Assembly: GCF_016587435.1 (NCBI RefSeq)
Contig: NZ_BNJJ01000022.1
Location: 73,258 to 137,257, forward strand
Direction of reading: 5' to 3'
DNA length: 64,000 nt
Origin: Dictyobacter formicarum
Lineage (GTDB): Bacteria; Chloroflexota; Ktedonobacteria; Ktedonobacterales; Ktedonobacteraceae
Part shown: piece after piece, positions 1 to 8,559 of the stretch
Numbering within the stretch: the stretch's first letter is position 1
How the letters are laid out: every line of letters starts with the position of its first letter
Notes under the pieces: generated by a model
The model's database searches: none
What the model saw: only the letters and a program-made list of their open reading frames with translations
Told to the model about the DNA's origin: nothing
Position numbers and translations under genes: made by a program

Positions 1-2
1 GC

Positions 3-3000
3 CATCCCTTGCACTTACACTACACCTTGAAGGCGATGCAGGAGCGTCAGTTGGCGTTCACTGAAGAAACGATTGAAGCCTTACCAGGGTGTCCCCATGA
101 AGGCATTACTGCGTACTATACAGAACTCTGGCGAGCACTTCCTGAAGAGAGTAAGGCCATTATGCACTTGTTTGCAGCGTCCCGGTTCCCCTGGCCCTCT
201 GAGGGCATCATTGCCTGTCTGGACCCACAACGCTACCAGATTGCCCAGGTTCGTGACCATTTGCTGCAGGTGCGCCACTTGCTGGTGTACGGCGATCTGG
301 GCTTATTCCCGTGCCATAGCAGTATTATTGCGTTTGTCTCCCAATTGCCGGAGTATCAGGAGTATCGCAAGCCACATCTGCAGAAAGCGCGCCTCTGGCT
401 CCAGCAAGAGGCTCCGGACTACTGGCGTTGGGCATATATGTGGGAAATCGAAGCGGCCCTGGGCAATGACGCGCCACTGTCCCAAGGCCCGAACCGCCAG
501 TGGGTCATTGATGCGCTCGCGGCGCGCAGGCCAAGCAGGGATATCACCAATCTCCTGCATTCCAGCATGCAGAGGTCGTTGCACCAGGCCAATCTCCCAC
601 GTCTCATTGAACTTGGACTGCTGCTCGACTATGGTGTCCAGGCATGTGAGTCCTACCGCGACATTCGGGAACAACTTCTCTATGCACAACTCCAGTTGGA
701 AGATGATCCCTATATCCGTACATGGCTATTGGCTCATCTAGACGATGTGACCGACGGTGAACTTGTGCTGTTGGCGGAGCATGCCCTTGCACAAGGCGAT
801 CAGCAGACATTCAACCGCTGTTGCCTCCTCGTTTCGGAACGTTTGCTGCTTAGTCGCAGGCAGCAAGAGACCAGCATTTCTCGCTCCTGGCAAGAGCGCT
901 ACACGCCGCAGCTGGCTCTGGATGCTATGAGCGATGATGAACGTACCATGAAGCAGGCCCTCGCATTGCTGACAAAAAACCGAGGGAACCACGCCATCTC
1001 GCAGGAGATCCTGACCCTCTACAGTGAGCACTTACGCATCTGGCATAACATCGATCCCCTACGGACACTGCTGACCTTCCCTATCGCAGAGCAGCAAACC
1101 GAACAGATAATACAGGAAGAACCGGTGCTTCTGACCGAAGAGGCCATGCTACTGCGGCGTCACACTGCTCTCCTTGCATTGGAAGAAGATCTGGACGTTG
1201 ATGAGCTCGTGTCTTCTGCTGCCGAGGGCGATCCATGCGTCGCGCTTTATGCCGCTATCCACCATCTCCCGTATGATCCTCTGGGGATCATGCACTTGCC
1301 CGATCACACGCTGCTCAATTTGCGACGATATGAAGTCTTTGAGCGCCCATTCGAGGTACGTGAGTGCTTCGCTCAAGCATTCTTTGGCTTCCTGGCTAAT
1401 CATCTCTCTGGAAAGAGAGAGCGCAATGGCGCCTGGCTACGTGTACCAGGAACACGCACCTGGGCTTTGCGCTTTCTCCAGGAGTTAAACGCATGCACAG
1501 CTATCGTAGCCGCCAAGATCCAGGCCTCTGCTCCCATAGACTTTGGGGCCTTCTTTGTTAACCTCAGCCGCATAGTGCCCCCTGACTACGAGGAGGAGGA
1601 CCGTGCTGCATTCTACTACTACAAAGCCGCCTGTGATGCGGCTGTAGACATCGGACTCGACCTGATGATAGTGGTCGGGGCAGCCTGTGGAGATGGTATC
1701 GTGATCACACAAGCCCAGCTTACGCAGGCCTTAGCCTCGCCATACTGCGACATAGATATCTTTCTCCAACGTGTTGTAAGCCGACGGCGTCCGGTGTTGG
1801 AGGATGCCGCGGTGCAATGGTTGCTCGATGACCAGGAGAGGTTCTTACGAACGGCGATTTCCCCTTGCGCCGATCGTGCCAAACGCTGCGCACAGCTCAG
1901 TGCGCTTGCTATTCTTCATAGGAATACAGAACAGGCCCGGCAGCATATCGCTCAATGTGCCGAACATCTGCTTGCGCATGCCTACCATAAGGATATGCTC
2001 TTCTACAACGTGCTTAGTGCTCTGCAGCGGTATGCTCAGACAACTTCGACGGAGAACATGCATGGATCCTGCTGGCCCTGGCTGGCACAACTTGCGCCTG
2101 CCATTGCAGGGATCCTGGACTATACAGACGGCGACGAGACAAGGAATTTCTCAGCAGAACTCGCTGAGACGCTCGCACTGGCGGCACCTGAAAAATTGGT
2201 AGCCTATTATGTGTGGCAATGCGAGCGCAGCGATTACGGCCAGGTAGTGCATACCTTGCATGCTTTTCTTGAACACGCCAATCTAGAAGAGCCGATGGCG
2301 CATTCCTTGGCCATGACCGCCATTGATCAGGTGAGCCTGGGAATTATCGCTCGTCGGGCGGCACAAGATGATACTGGTGCCCAGATCGTTCAGGAGCGGA
2401 TACAAACGAACCTGGGCACAGCAGCATTCGCTTTCACGAAGTCCAGGACCGATCAGCTGCACATCCTGGAAGGAAGAGACGCGGCCGCATTTGACCCAGC
2501 TCGTCATTCGCCATCAATGTTTGTTGATACTGATACTTCTTTGGAAGACCTCCCAGGCCCTCTATCTGCCTGGATCGACTATTGGGCGGCTAGGGGCCAA
2601 AAAAAGGAGGTGTATCGCGTCCTAACGGAGGCTGACATGCGGGGGATTGATATCGAGTGTTACGACCAGCTCTTCATGCTGGCCCGCTCGCTCTATGGGA
2701 AGGCAAAGGCTTATCCATGGTTGGTCAAGGCTCACATCAGGGGCAATGGATGGAGTTGGTATATATCCCGCCAAGACGAGGCAGAGCAGCGATGGCGCAT
2801 GCTGAAGCAGCACTATCCGGAGAAATGGCAAGCTTTCCTGCAAGATACGCTGTTACAGATGCCTCTCTGGCGTTCTGGTTCGTTTAGCCATGGGGAGTTC
2901 CGACGCCTCATTGAGTACTGTCTGTTCATGGGGCAGCGCGATCTCGCGCAGCGTCTGGTGGAGCAAATGGTGAAACGGTCGCTCGAGTTGGTCTCCATGC

Positions 3001-3038
3001 TGCCATTCCCCACGCCTAACTGGGTAGATGCCTCATGA
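3..3038 (+). CDS. STAND-type NTPase, C-terminal part (5' end outside window)
   Basis: The frame is open to the left edge, so this is the 3' part of a longer gene. The first visible 70 residues (GITAYYTELWRALPEESKAI followed by an LFAASRFPW stretch) look like the winged-helix region that follows the nucleotide-binding domain of NACHT/STAND ATPases. The rest, over 900 residues, is alpha-helical and rich in Leu, Ala and Glu, as in the helical-repeat sensor part of such proteins. The P-loop would lie upstream and cannot be checked here. Known STAND proteins sense invaders and oligomerise, so a defence role is inferred. The stop overlaps the start of the next gene (ATGA), which implies translational coupling. 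The family call is moderate because the NTPase domain itself is not visible. Confidence 0.6.
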   Translation, partial: HPLHLHYTLKAMQERQLAFTEETIEALPGCPHEGITAYYTELWRALPEESKAIMHLFAASRFPWPSEGIIACLDPQRYQIAQVRDHLLQVRHLLVYGDLGLFPCHSSIIAFVSQLPEYQEYRKPHLQKARLWLQQEAPDYWRWAYMWEIEAALGNDAPLSQGPNRQWVIDALAARRPSRDITNLLHSSMQRSLHQANLPRLIELGLLLDYGVQACESYRDIREQLLYAQLQLEDDPYIRTWLLAHLDDVTDGELVLLAEHALAQGDQQTFNRCCLLVSERLLLSRRQQETSISRSWQERYTPQLALDAMSDDERTMKQALALLTKNRGNHAISQEILTLYSEHLRIWHNIDPLRTLLTFPIAEQQTEQIIQEEPVLLTEEAMLLRRHTALLALEEDLDVDELVSSAAEGDPCVALYAAIHHLPYDPLGIMHLPDHTLLNLRRYEVFERPFEVRECFAQAFFGFLANHLSGKRERNGAWLRVPGTRTWALRFLQELNACTAIVAAKIQASAPIDFGAFFVNLSRIVPPDYEEEDRAAFYYYKAACDAAVDIGLDLMIVVGAACGDGIVITQAQLTQALASPYCDIDIFLQRVVSRRRPVLEDAAVQWLLDDQERFLRTAISPCADRAKRCAQLSALAILHRNTEQARQHIAQCAEHLLAHAYHKDMLFYNVLSALQRYAQTTSTENMHGSCWPWLAQLAPAIAGILDYTDGDETRNFSAELAETLALAAPEKLVAYYVWQCERSDYGQVVHTLHAFLEHANLEEPMAHSLAMTAIDQVSLGIIARRAAQDDTGAQIVQERIQTNLGTAAFAFTKSRTDQLHILEGRDAAAFDPARHSPSMFVDTDTSLEDLPGPLSAWIDYWAARGQKKEVYRVLTEADMRGIDIECYDQLFMLARSLYGKAKAYPWLVKAHIRGNGWSWYISRQDEAEQRWRMLKQHYPEKWQAFLQDTLLQMPLWRSGSFSHGEFRRLIEYCLFMGQRDLAQRLVEQMVKRSLELVSMLPFPTPNWVDAS

Positions 3039-4558
3039 GGAATGTACGTATCTCACCAGAGCAAGGCCTCACTTGGCTGCTAGCACGGCTGACTTGGCCG
3101 ATGATTCGTGTCCGCGAACGAGCCTGCGTCGAATTGGGAAGATTGCTGCTGCATCCTCAATTGGGTGACCTGACCCAGAGGACCTTGTTGCAGTGGATAG
3201 CCTCGCAGCGTTTGGAAAGTCTGGCGGCACTTGGACTCCTGCCCTTTCTGCTTGCCCATATGGAGGAGAGCACCTATATTGTACCGGTGGCTGATGTGCT
3301 CACATCGCTCCATGCTCCATCCCCATTGACTTGGCTTCTGCTCAATGAAATCGATGCAAACCATACACTGTCATTCGCTCAAGCGTGTCACCATGCGGAA
3401 ACGGCTCCTCAGGATTTTGCACCCACACCATTTTTCGTACAATACGTCAACAATTTCCTGCCGCCTGGGAATGCAGATATCATTCGTCGTGTCGAGCAAC
3501 AAGAACACATCCCGATCTGGAGACAATGGGCATTTGAATGGCAACACCTGATCACCTTACTTGGGATCACCCCGACACAACGTGAACTGGATGAGTGGCA
3601 CAGGCGATTGCCTGGAGGAAAACGGTATGTAGGAATTGATACTAGGCTCAGCGAGGTCTATCGCTCAGCGTTCCTGCGTGCAATTGCATGGGCAGGAGCA
3701 CAAGGCGTTCATCCAAGAGTGGCGCAGTTCGTAGCGGCACGTGCCTGTCCGGTGGACCTGGACCTCTGGCGCGTCTCACTTCAACCCCGACCGGTATGGT
3801 GGCCGCAAATTGTGCAGCCAGCAGGGCAGATCGATACCACTGCTGCGGATATCTGGCGGCAAGTAGAGAGGCTGTGGGAGCAGCGAGGAGGGGAGGAGGA
3901 GACCGTCGTAGCCGCTAGTGGCATCATCCATGACGAAGAGACATTTTACCATTTGGAGATCACCGGTCTATTTCAGTGTTGTATTGGTCCACAGACACCT
4001 GCATTGGCTGATATAGCCACATGGAAAGGAGGCGGGGCTGATACAGAAGGTATGGTTCTCGATCTCGAACGGTCTTCACCGCTTCAGTTTGGTGGAGAAG
4101 TGGTCGATCAGGACCCTGAAGTTGAGCTGAGGCGTTTTGCTGATTGGCTTGTACTGCCTGCTGCGTGTCCCGTCACGCATTCCTGGGCGGTGCCTCGCTG
4201 GCAAATGTGGCGTATAGAGCGTGATATGTGGTTACCAGCATCCTATCTTGCGGATTCGCCACTCATCGTTGCTTGTGAACCAAGTGCCATCGTGATACGT
4301 ACCCATGAGAGTGAAATCGGGCGGTGGATCGATTGGGCCGATGGACTAGGGGAGACGACATTGGAGGGCATTCCTCCCAAATCTGGTCAGGCAGTGCACG
4401 TGTGCAAGCGTGTAATCGAGCAGTTTGCGCGGCAGCAGAAGCTGACCTTTTGCTGGCTCTGTCATCTTACCGGTTACCATCGCGAGCATCAGAGCCGCGA
4501 ATATCGATCATTTTCAGAATACCGTACCTATGGAGCATCGTACCTCATAAGGCCTTAA
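3035..4558 (+). CDS. Unknown protein coupled to the STAND-like NTPase
   Basis: A 507-aa protein whose ATG overlaps the stop of the preceding gene (ATGA), so the two are almost certainly co-translated. The first 150 residues are Leu-rich helices of the HEAT/ARM style. The second half is mixed alpha/beta, with a Trp-rich region around residues 270-420 and paired cysteines near the C-terminus (FCWLCH). I recognise no catalytic motif and no membrane segment. From the pairing it is probably a dedicated partner of the NTPase, as an effector or regulator; that is inference only. Confidence 0.7.
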   Translation: MRNVRISPEQGLTWLLARLTWPMIRVRERACVELGRLLLHPQLGDLTQRTLLQWIASQRLESLAALGLLPFLLAHMEESTYIVPVADVLTSLHAPSPLTWLLLNEIDANHTLSFAQACHHAETAPQDFAPTPFFVQYVNNFLPPGNADIIRRVEQQEHIPIWRQWAFEWQHLITLLGITPTQRELDEWHRRLPGGKRYVGIDTRLSEVYRSAFLRAIAWAGAQGVHPRVAQFVAARACPVDLDLWRVSLQPRPVWWPQIVQPAGQIDTTAADIWRQVERLWEQRGGEEETVVAASGIIHDEETFYHLEITGLFQCCIGPQTPALADIATWKGGGADTEGMVLDLERSSPLQFGGEVVDQDPEVELRRFADWLVLPAACPVTHSWAVPRWQMWRIERDMWLPASYLADSPLIVACEPSAIVIRTHESEIGRWIDWADGLGETTLEGIPPKSGQAVHVCKRVIEQFARQQKLTFCWLCHLTGYHREHQSREYRSFSEYRTYGASYLIRP

Positions 4559-4829
4559 TAAGCGAAAGGAGAACTGGGCAGCGGCTCTGAGTGTAGGTGG
4601 AACTGAAATCTGAAAAGGGAAGATCGCCAGAAAAAACTACTCCCTCTTATTTGCAACTTGCAGTAGCATAATTGAGCAGTTACTTTATCTCGCCATGAAA
4701 TTCTTCCGTGCAGAAACGACCGTGATGATGCGCCGAAATAGAGCGTATTTTCCAGCTTATTTGTGCCTTTTCTAAAATGAGCTTTACAAAATCTCAACAA
4801 AAGCAATATAGTGCTTTTGAGCTAGATTC

Positions 4830-4864
4830 CTATTCCAACTTTCTGTTCCAACTGTGGGCAAACC
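4830..4864 (+). repeat. 35-bp dispersed repeat, copy 1
   Basis: Identical over 35 bp to 57022-57056 (same orientation) and matches the reverse complement of 55415-55449 with one mismatch. It starts CTATTCCAACTTTC and ends GTGGGCAAACC. Similarity to copy 2 continues for four more bases with one mismatch. Two frames are open through all copies, one reading IPTFCSNCGQ (zinc-ribbon-like) and one reading LFQLSVPTVGKP, so it may be a gene relic or a recombination sequence. Confidence 0.8.
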
Positions 4865-4877
4865 TCTAGTTGGCGTT

Positions 4878-4970
4878 GTGCCAACCAGCTCCCGTTCACA
4901 CGGCCGACGCCTAGCCAAGTGTCACGCGCGCGAGCTGCAGCTGCGTCTGTGACGCCAGATCTGGCGTCAC
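4878..4970. repeat. GTGAC-type palindrome array A
   Basis: It contains a perfect 22-bp palindrome at 4949-4970 (GTGAC, central AGATCT, GTCAC). Before it are a 23-bp linker (4926-4948, centred on GAGCTGCAGCTG), a collapsed unit GTGTCAC (4919-4925) and a degenerate 22-bp unit (4878-4899). Together they form a tandem array of about 45-bp period of the family found throughout the window. Confidence 0.75.
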
Positions 4971-5122
4971 GCATCTGTATACTGGAAACAGAAACAAGGC
5001 TCCAAGTCCGATGGGGCGATGTTTCTTGTGCCCCTGTAGAGTAGGGAACAGCGCTGGGGTTACCAAACATTGCCAGGGGCTTTTCGCTCTCATCCCCTGG
5101 TAATGTCCTCAGTAATAGTGAA

Positions 5123-5434
5123 TCATTCTAGCTGATCGGGATCATAGGCATCATCCCCATAATCGATAATAATGCCCCGCTCCTCGCCCGATTTTTTGGC
5201 AGAAATAACGGCATCATTAAAGGAGTTCAGATCGCTATGGAGATATTCAGCAGCCATGCCTAACCGCGTCCTCGCCGTGTTGAGGGCGTTCATATGGCGG
5301 CTCCACTCCTCATAGTGCTCCTTGCTTGGAAGGCATTCCAGTGGCTCAACGTTGCGCAAGAACTTGATCGCCTGACAGGCGGCCCTCACATGACCGATCA
5401 GCTCGGCTTGCGTGGTGGTCAAGTCGTCAAACAT
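5123..5434 (-). CDS. Small hypothetical protein
   Basis: About 103 aa, mostly helical, with an acidic C-terminus (DYGDDAYDPDQLE). The ATG at 5434 overlaps the stop of the upstream gene (TGATG), with GGGAGG about 12 bases upstream, so it is the last gene of a three-gene operon. No domain recognised. The operon begins with an excisionase-type HTH protein, so these may be small plasmid or integrative-element maintenance genes; that is inference. Confidence 0.6.
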   Translation of the reverse strand: MFDDLTTTQAELIGHVRAACQAIKFLRNVEPLECLPSKEHYEEWSRHMNALNTARTRLGMAAEYLHSDLNSFNDAVISAKKSGEERGIIIDYGDDAYDPDQLE

Positions 5435-5721
5435 CACAGGCGTATTCCTCCCAACTGCTGTATCGCCTCTTTATACACTCGTGCCTTGGTCTCCAGGGTG
5501 TCAGCCACCATCGATATCGGAGCCACCTGGCGGACCCTGGCCGCTCGCTGCAGATACGCTTCTGCCAGGTGTGCCAGGTCAAGGATCAACCCATCTCTGT
5601 CCTGGATGCGATGGATCTCTATATGCTGAAGTATTTCGCGGTAGGCATTGCGCACGTTGTCATCTTCACCCTCATGGTTCGCATACTGTTCACAGTGTCG
5701 CTTGAATGTCTTCAGGTTCAC
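5434..5721 (-). CDS. Small hypothetical protein
   Basis: About 95 aa, helical and charged. I place the start at the GTG at 5721 because AAGGAGG lies about 10 bases upstream; an in-frame GTG at 5751 has no such site. It is the middle gene of the three-gene operon and overlaps the next gene by TGATG. No recognised domain. Confidence 0.6.
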   Translation of the reverse strand: MNLKTFKRHCEQYANHEGEDDNVRNAYREILQHIEIHRIQDRDGLILDLAHLAEAYLQRAARVRQVAPISMVADTLETKARVYKEAIQQLGGIRL

Positions 5722-5737
5722 GGATGCTCCCACCTCC

Positions 5738-6007
5738 TTATGAGCTGTCACGGCTGGAGATCTCCGCCGCCTGGTCTGGTGATTGCCGGCTCTGTGTCAC
5801 AGTTCCCAGCTCGCGATGCCCATATTTCACACTCTGGTTCATGATCGCCAGAAGCTCCTGACGATCAATCAGCAAAATACGAGGATCAATGATGTCTTTT
5901 GATGTTGAAATATGATGTTTCCTGATAATGCGAGAAATGGTACTTTTCGCCACATGATAATACTGGGCCGCATCACCCAGCGTGATCCACTCTCGTTGTT
6001 CTCCCAT
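5738..6007 (-). CDS. Excisionase/MerR-type HTH DNA-binding protein
   Basis: 89 aa from the ATG at 6007, chosen because GGAGGA lies just upstream. Residues 5-60 (WITLGDAAQYYHVAKSTISR, then a RILLIDRQELL wing) match the helix-turn-helix of the excisionase/MerR-like family, which recognises element ends or operators. It heads a three-gene operon and is divergent from the peptide-PIMT cluster, so the direct and inverted CATACTAT motifs in between (6060-6256) are candidate binding sites. The last 25 residues are encoded inside a GTGAC-type repeat (5779-5830), so repeat insertion seems to have given it a new C-terminus. Confidence 0.75.
   Translation of the reverse strand: MGEQREWITLGDAAQYYHVAKSTISRIIRKHHISTSKDIIDPRILLIDRQELLAIMNQSVKYGHRELGTVTQSRQSPDQAAEISSRDSS
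5747..5830. repeat. GTGAC-type palindrome array B, inside coding sequence
   Basis: GTCAC at 5747-5751, a 22-bp unit GTGAT-N12-GTCAC at 5779-5800, a 23-bp linker (5801-5823, containing CCCAGCTCGCG) and a half unit TTCAC up to 5830. It lies across the 3' end of the HTH gene and just upstream of the following gene's start. Confidence 0.6.
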
Positions 6008-6059
6008 ACAGTCCTCCATCCTGTTCTGTACTCATCTAATCTTACCACGATTCGCAACG

Positions 6060-6256
6060 CCATCAGCATAAGATGCAATGATATGCATCATACTGCTCGT
6101 TTGTTGCAATGCTATGCAATGATATGGTATAGTATGAAATGTAAAAGTTGTATTACAAGCAAAGCATCTAGTTTGTGGTTGTACGTAATACATATTTCTT
6201 TGTTCTATTGATAGGCATACTATGATGCACAAACACCGAGATGCTATAGTATGCAG
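6060..6256. promoter_or_regulatory. Divergent regulatory region with CATACTAT operator-like motifs
   Basis: AT-rich intergenic DNA between the HTH operon (minus) and the peptide gene (plus). It contains repeated ATGCAATGATATG, GGTATAGTATG, a GCATACTATGATGC box near 6217 and, in opposite orientation, GCTATAGTATGC near 6243. These share a CATACTAT core in both orientations, as expected for a regulator controlling both operons. The HTH protein at 5738 is the obvious candidate; this is inference from sequence symmetry only. Confidence 0.5.
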
Positions 6257-6270
6257 AAAGGGAATTCATC

Positions 6271-6405
6271 ATGGAAACCGAATATGTGATGTGGGGCGAC
6301 GATCCAAAGCCCGAACCGAAACCCGATGATCCCCGGGGCGACGATGGTGATTATGAGGATCTCGGCCCAGAACCATCGCCGGGAGAAGACGACAACAAGA
6401 AATAG
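6271..6405 (+). CDS. Candidate RiPP precursor peptide, Asp/Pro-rich (imiditide-like)
   Basis: A 44-codon ORF starting at ATG 6271, with GAAAGGGA about 7 bases upstream, and ending in TAG. Of 44 residues, 10 are Asp, 6 Glu and 8 Pro. The N-terminal METEYVMW segment could be a leader recognition region, followed by GDDP, KPDDPRGDDGD and GEDD segments; it has an Asp-Gly step (residues 25-26). It is followed by a hairpin with a T-run and then a PIMT-like methyltransferase. Established: PIMT homologues paired with Asp-containing precursors install aspartimide (imiditides, some graspetides and lanthipeptides). The peptide's role here is inferred from this layout; it has no cysteines, so a lanthipeptide is unlikely. 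Confidence 0.6.
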   Translation: METEYVMWGDDPKPEPKPDDPRGDDGDYEDLGPEPSPGEDDNKK

Positions 6406-6426
6406 GTAAGGACATATCCGACACGG

Positions 6427-6464
6427 GAGGGGAAACATACGTTTGATGTTTCTCCTCTTTTTTT
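6427..6464 (+). terminator. Hairpin with T-run between peptide and methyltransferase genes
   Basis: Left arm GAGGGGAAACAT (6427-6438), 7-base loop, right arm ATGTTTCTCCTC (6446-6457) with one G-U pair, then seven Ts. It is a standard intrinsic terminator and would make the peptide mRNA more abundant than the enzyme mRNA if it is partly read through, a common arrangement in peptide biosynthesis operons. Confidence 0.7.
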
Positions 6465-6496
6465 CTCCCATCTCACCATGAAAGGAAGAGAAACCT

Positions 6497-7591
6497 ATGG
6501 ATCAAGCACCTGTTCCTGTGTTGCAGGATCAACTCGTCAGAGCCATCCAGGCCGAAGACGTCCAGCAAGCCGATATCCTCAACGCCTTTCGCCGCGTCCC
6601 GCGCCATGCCTTTGTGCCTGTTTTTTTTGACCGGGTTACCCCCAATGCACGTGAATGGAGGATGGTGTCCTCCGACCAGGCTGAGTGGTTGCAAAAGGTC
6701 TACACCAACCAGCCGCTCACCATCTCGATTGATCAGGATGGCTATCCAGATAGCAGCTCCTCCCATCCTGGCCTGATGGCAAGGATGCTCCAATCGGTCC
6801 AGCTCCACCCAGGGAGTCGTGTCTTAGAGATTGGCACCGGCACGGGCTATAATGCGGCTCTGGTAGCGGCTCTGGTTGGTACGACCAATGTCATCACGGT
6901 TGATATCAACGCGGCGCTCCTCGATGCCGCGCGCGCACGCATTGAGCGCATTGTTGGCCCTGGTGTCCGGGTCCTGCACGCCGATGGCCGCAATCTGCCG
7001 GCCAATCTCGGCCTGTTTGATGCGCTTATCGTGACCGGTGCGCATGAGCGTGTCGAGCCATCCTGGATCAACGCCCTGGCCCCTGGAGGAAGAATCATCT
7101 TCAACTGGGCACAGGGTTTGATCAAAGTGATGCTGGAAGCGGAGAAGGTTGGTGATACCTTAGTGGGGCGTGTCTGCGAGTACGGTGGCGAATTCATGTT
7201 CCTGCATGCGGGCAATGGCGTCAAACGCACCCTCCTTCCCTGCACCCCATTAGAGCTGGTGGAAGCAACAGCCTTTCAATCCCAGATCTTTGATGATCCC
7301 GATTTCAGCTTTTTCCTTCAGATCCATATCCCCTTGGCGTATTCGCTCTGGCGCAAATCAACGGGGGCCAAAGTGTATGTGGTCGAAGAACAAGAACACC
7401 ATCGCATGCTTCAGTTCTTCCCAGAAAAAATCCGTGGGGATCGCTCGCTCTGGGAGGAGATCCAAACGCTCTACGCGCAGTTTGACAATCTTGCTCGCCC
7501 CAAATACACAACGTTTACGTTCTCTTGTACCCTTGAGGGACACATGACATTTGCGCTGGACAGAGCAACCCTCCAGCATTCCCCTTTGTAG
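6497..7591 (+). CDS. PIMT-like O-methyltransferase, probable RiPP-modifying enzyme
   Basis: 364 aa, start ATG 6497 with AAGGAAGAG upstream. Residues 33-41 (VPRHAFVPV) and the SAM motif LEIGTGTGYNA (110-120) belong to the protein-L-isoaspartate O-methyltransferase family. Classical PIMT is about 210 aa with a Thr/Ser-Gln-Pro substrate loop; here the loop reads DSSSSHPG (85-92), like the SSS/T-Q/H-P loops of PIMTs linked to peptide maturation, and there is an extra C-terminal part of about 150 residues. The expected reaction is methylation of an Asp side chain of the upstream peptide followed by spontaneous aspartimide formation. No ATP-grasp or LanM-type gene is adjacent, which favours an imiditide-type two-gene cluster over a graspetide or lanthipeptide. 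Housekeeping repair PIMT is the alternative. Confidence 0.8.
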   Translation: MDQAPVPVLQDQLVRAIQAEDVQQADILNAFRRVPRHAFVPVFFDRVTPNAREWRMVSSDQAEWLQKVYTNQPLTISIDQDGYPDSSSSHPGLMARMLQSVQLHPGSRVLEIGTGTGYNAALVAALVGTTNVITVDINAALLDAARARIERIVGPGVRVLHADGRNLPANLGLFDALIVTGAHERVEPSWINALAPGGRIIFNWAQGLIKVMLEAEKVGDTLVGRVCEYGGEFMFLHAGNGVKRTLLPCTPLELVEATAFQSQIFDDPDFSFFLQIHIPLAYSLWRKSTGAKVYVVEEQEHHRMLQFFPEKIRGDRSLWEEIQTLYAQFDNLARPKYTTFTFSCTLEGHMTFALDRATLQHSPL

Positions 7592-7610
7592 AAGGAGCAT
7601 TCCCCCGTGT

Positions 7611-7695
7611 GTGACACTGGCGTTCGTTGTGACTGACGATCTCTGGTCACATGCTCCATCTCGCGGCGCGGTCGTGACCATTGGCCAGCCGTCAC
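7611..7695. repeat. GTGAC-type palindrome array C
   Basis: Begins 20 bp after the methyltransferase stop. Units: a half-site at 7611-7615, a 22-bp unit at 7629-7650, a 23-bp linker with CTCGCGGCGCG (7651-7673) and a 22-bp unit at 7674-7695 (GTGAC-N12-GTCAC). The linker resembles that of the array at 58301-58323. The remainder of this 320-bp intergenic stretch (to 7911) shows nothing else I can support. Confidence 0.8.
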
Positions 7696-7911
7696 ACATG
7701 GGATCTCCATTGCGTTACCTGTGGATGTTACGTTTTGGATGGCAATCAGAGGGTTTTTATTCTCGCATTGGGGATCACAAACCCTCTTGTGGCCGCTTCT
7801 CCTCAAGGTTTCTGCGCGTTCCCCCCTTTGCTGTGCTGACGCCCGGTATGCTGATACCGTTCCCATTGATTGCGATGGGAAGAGTAGCTGCATAGCAAGG
7901 AGTATTATGAC

Positions 7912-8532
7912 ATGCAATCTCTTAGCACATACACCCATCAAGGTACGAATCCACACAAAGGAACCCGAAAGCATAGAGGAAACAGGCCGAGATACCTCTA
8001 CCTCGCAAGCGTGCTCGCCCTGTTCTGTAGTCTCCTGATGCTCTCCTCTCCCCCAGCTTCAGCCCATTCATTGGCAGGACGTGGGGGAAACACATCACCC
8101 AGCAGTCATCAGGCAAGCATCAATGCGTATGCCTCCTATGTATCTTGTTCCGGCTCAGGCTGTAGCCATACCGACCCATACGCCACGGGATGTGCAAACA
8201 CGATGTATACCGTGGCAGCAATCAACTGGTCCTGGGGGCGGATTGAATTAGAATATTCAAGCCAGTGTGGCACCAACTGGGCGCAGATCTATAGCTGGAC
8301 CGGACCACGATCTATGAATGTCGCCATATGGAGGGCATCGGGTCCAGATGGTCCAACGGATAGCGAATCTTTTAAGAGTAGTCAATATAGTTGGCTTGCT
8401 ACCTATCAACTGTATTCACCACATAATAAGGCGAGCGCGGCCTCATGCCTAAGTAACGATTGTATAGGAGAGCTTGATAACGGAAGGCTGTACTTTATAT
8501 CGGGAAGCGCAGTGCAAACCGCGTACTACTAA
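7912..8532 (+). CDS. Secreted DUF2690-like protein
   Basis: 206 aa. A basic N-terminus is followed by a hydrophobic segment and PPASA (about residues 28-52), a Sec signal peptide with probable cleavage after ASA. The mature part has CSGSGCSHTDPYATGCANT and later SSQCGTNWAQIYSW, the spaced cysteine/aromatic pattern of DUF2690 proteins of Actinobacteria and Chloroflexota, whose function is unknown. Five or six cysteines could form disulfides outside the cell. It lies downstream of the peptide-PIMT pair but beyond a repeat array, so a functional link is uncertain. Confidence 0.75.
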   Translation: MQSLSTYTHQGTNPHKGTRKHRGNRPRYLYLASVLALFCSLLMLSSPPASAHSLAGRGGNTSPSSHQASINAYASYVSCSGSGCSHTDPYATGCANTMYTVAAINWSWGRIELEYSSQCGTNWAQIYSWTGPRSMNVAIWRASGPDGPTDSESFKSSQYSWLATYQLYSPHNKASAASCLSNDCIGELDNGRLYFISGSAVQTAYY

Positions 8533-8559
8533 GTCGATATTTACGAAGGGGCAGACGCC

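Larger units (their letters stand above)
4559..5122. other. Intergenic region with repeats, no gene
   Basis: This 560-bp stretch lies between convergent genes (plus-strand gene ending at 4558, minus-strand operon ending at 5123). It holds one copy of the 35-bp dispersed repeat (4830-4864) and a GTGAC-type palindrome array (4878-4970). I see no credible gene in it. Confidence 0.6.

Noticed and set aside
7471..7974. 167-aa minus-strand ORF
   Set aside because: Antisense to the PIMT and DUF2690 genes and crossing a repeat array; Arg/Ser/Cys-rich composition of a shadow frame.
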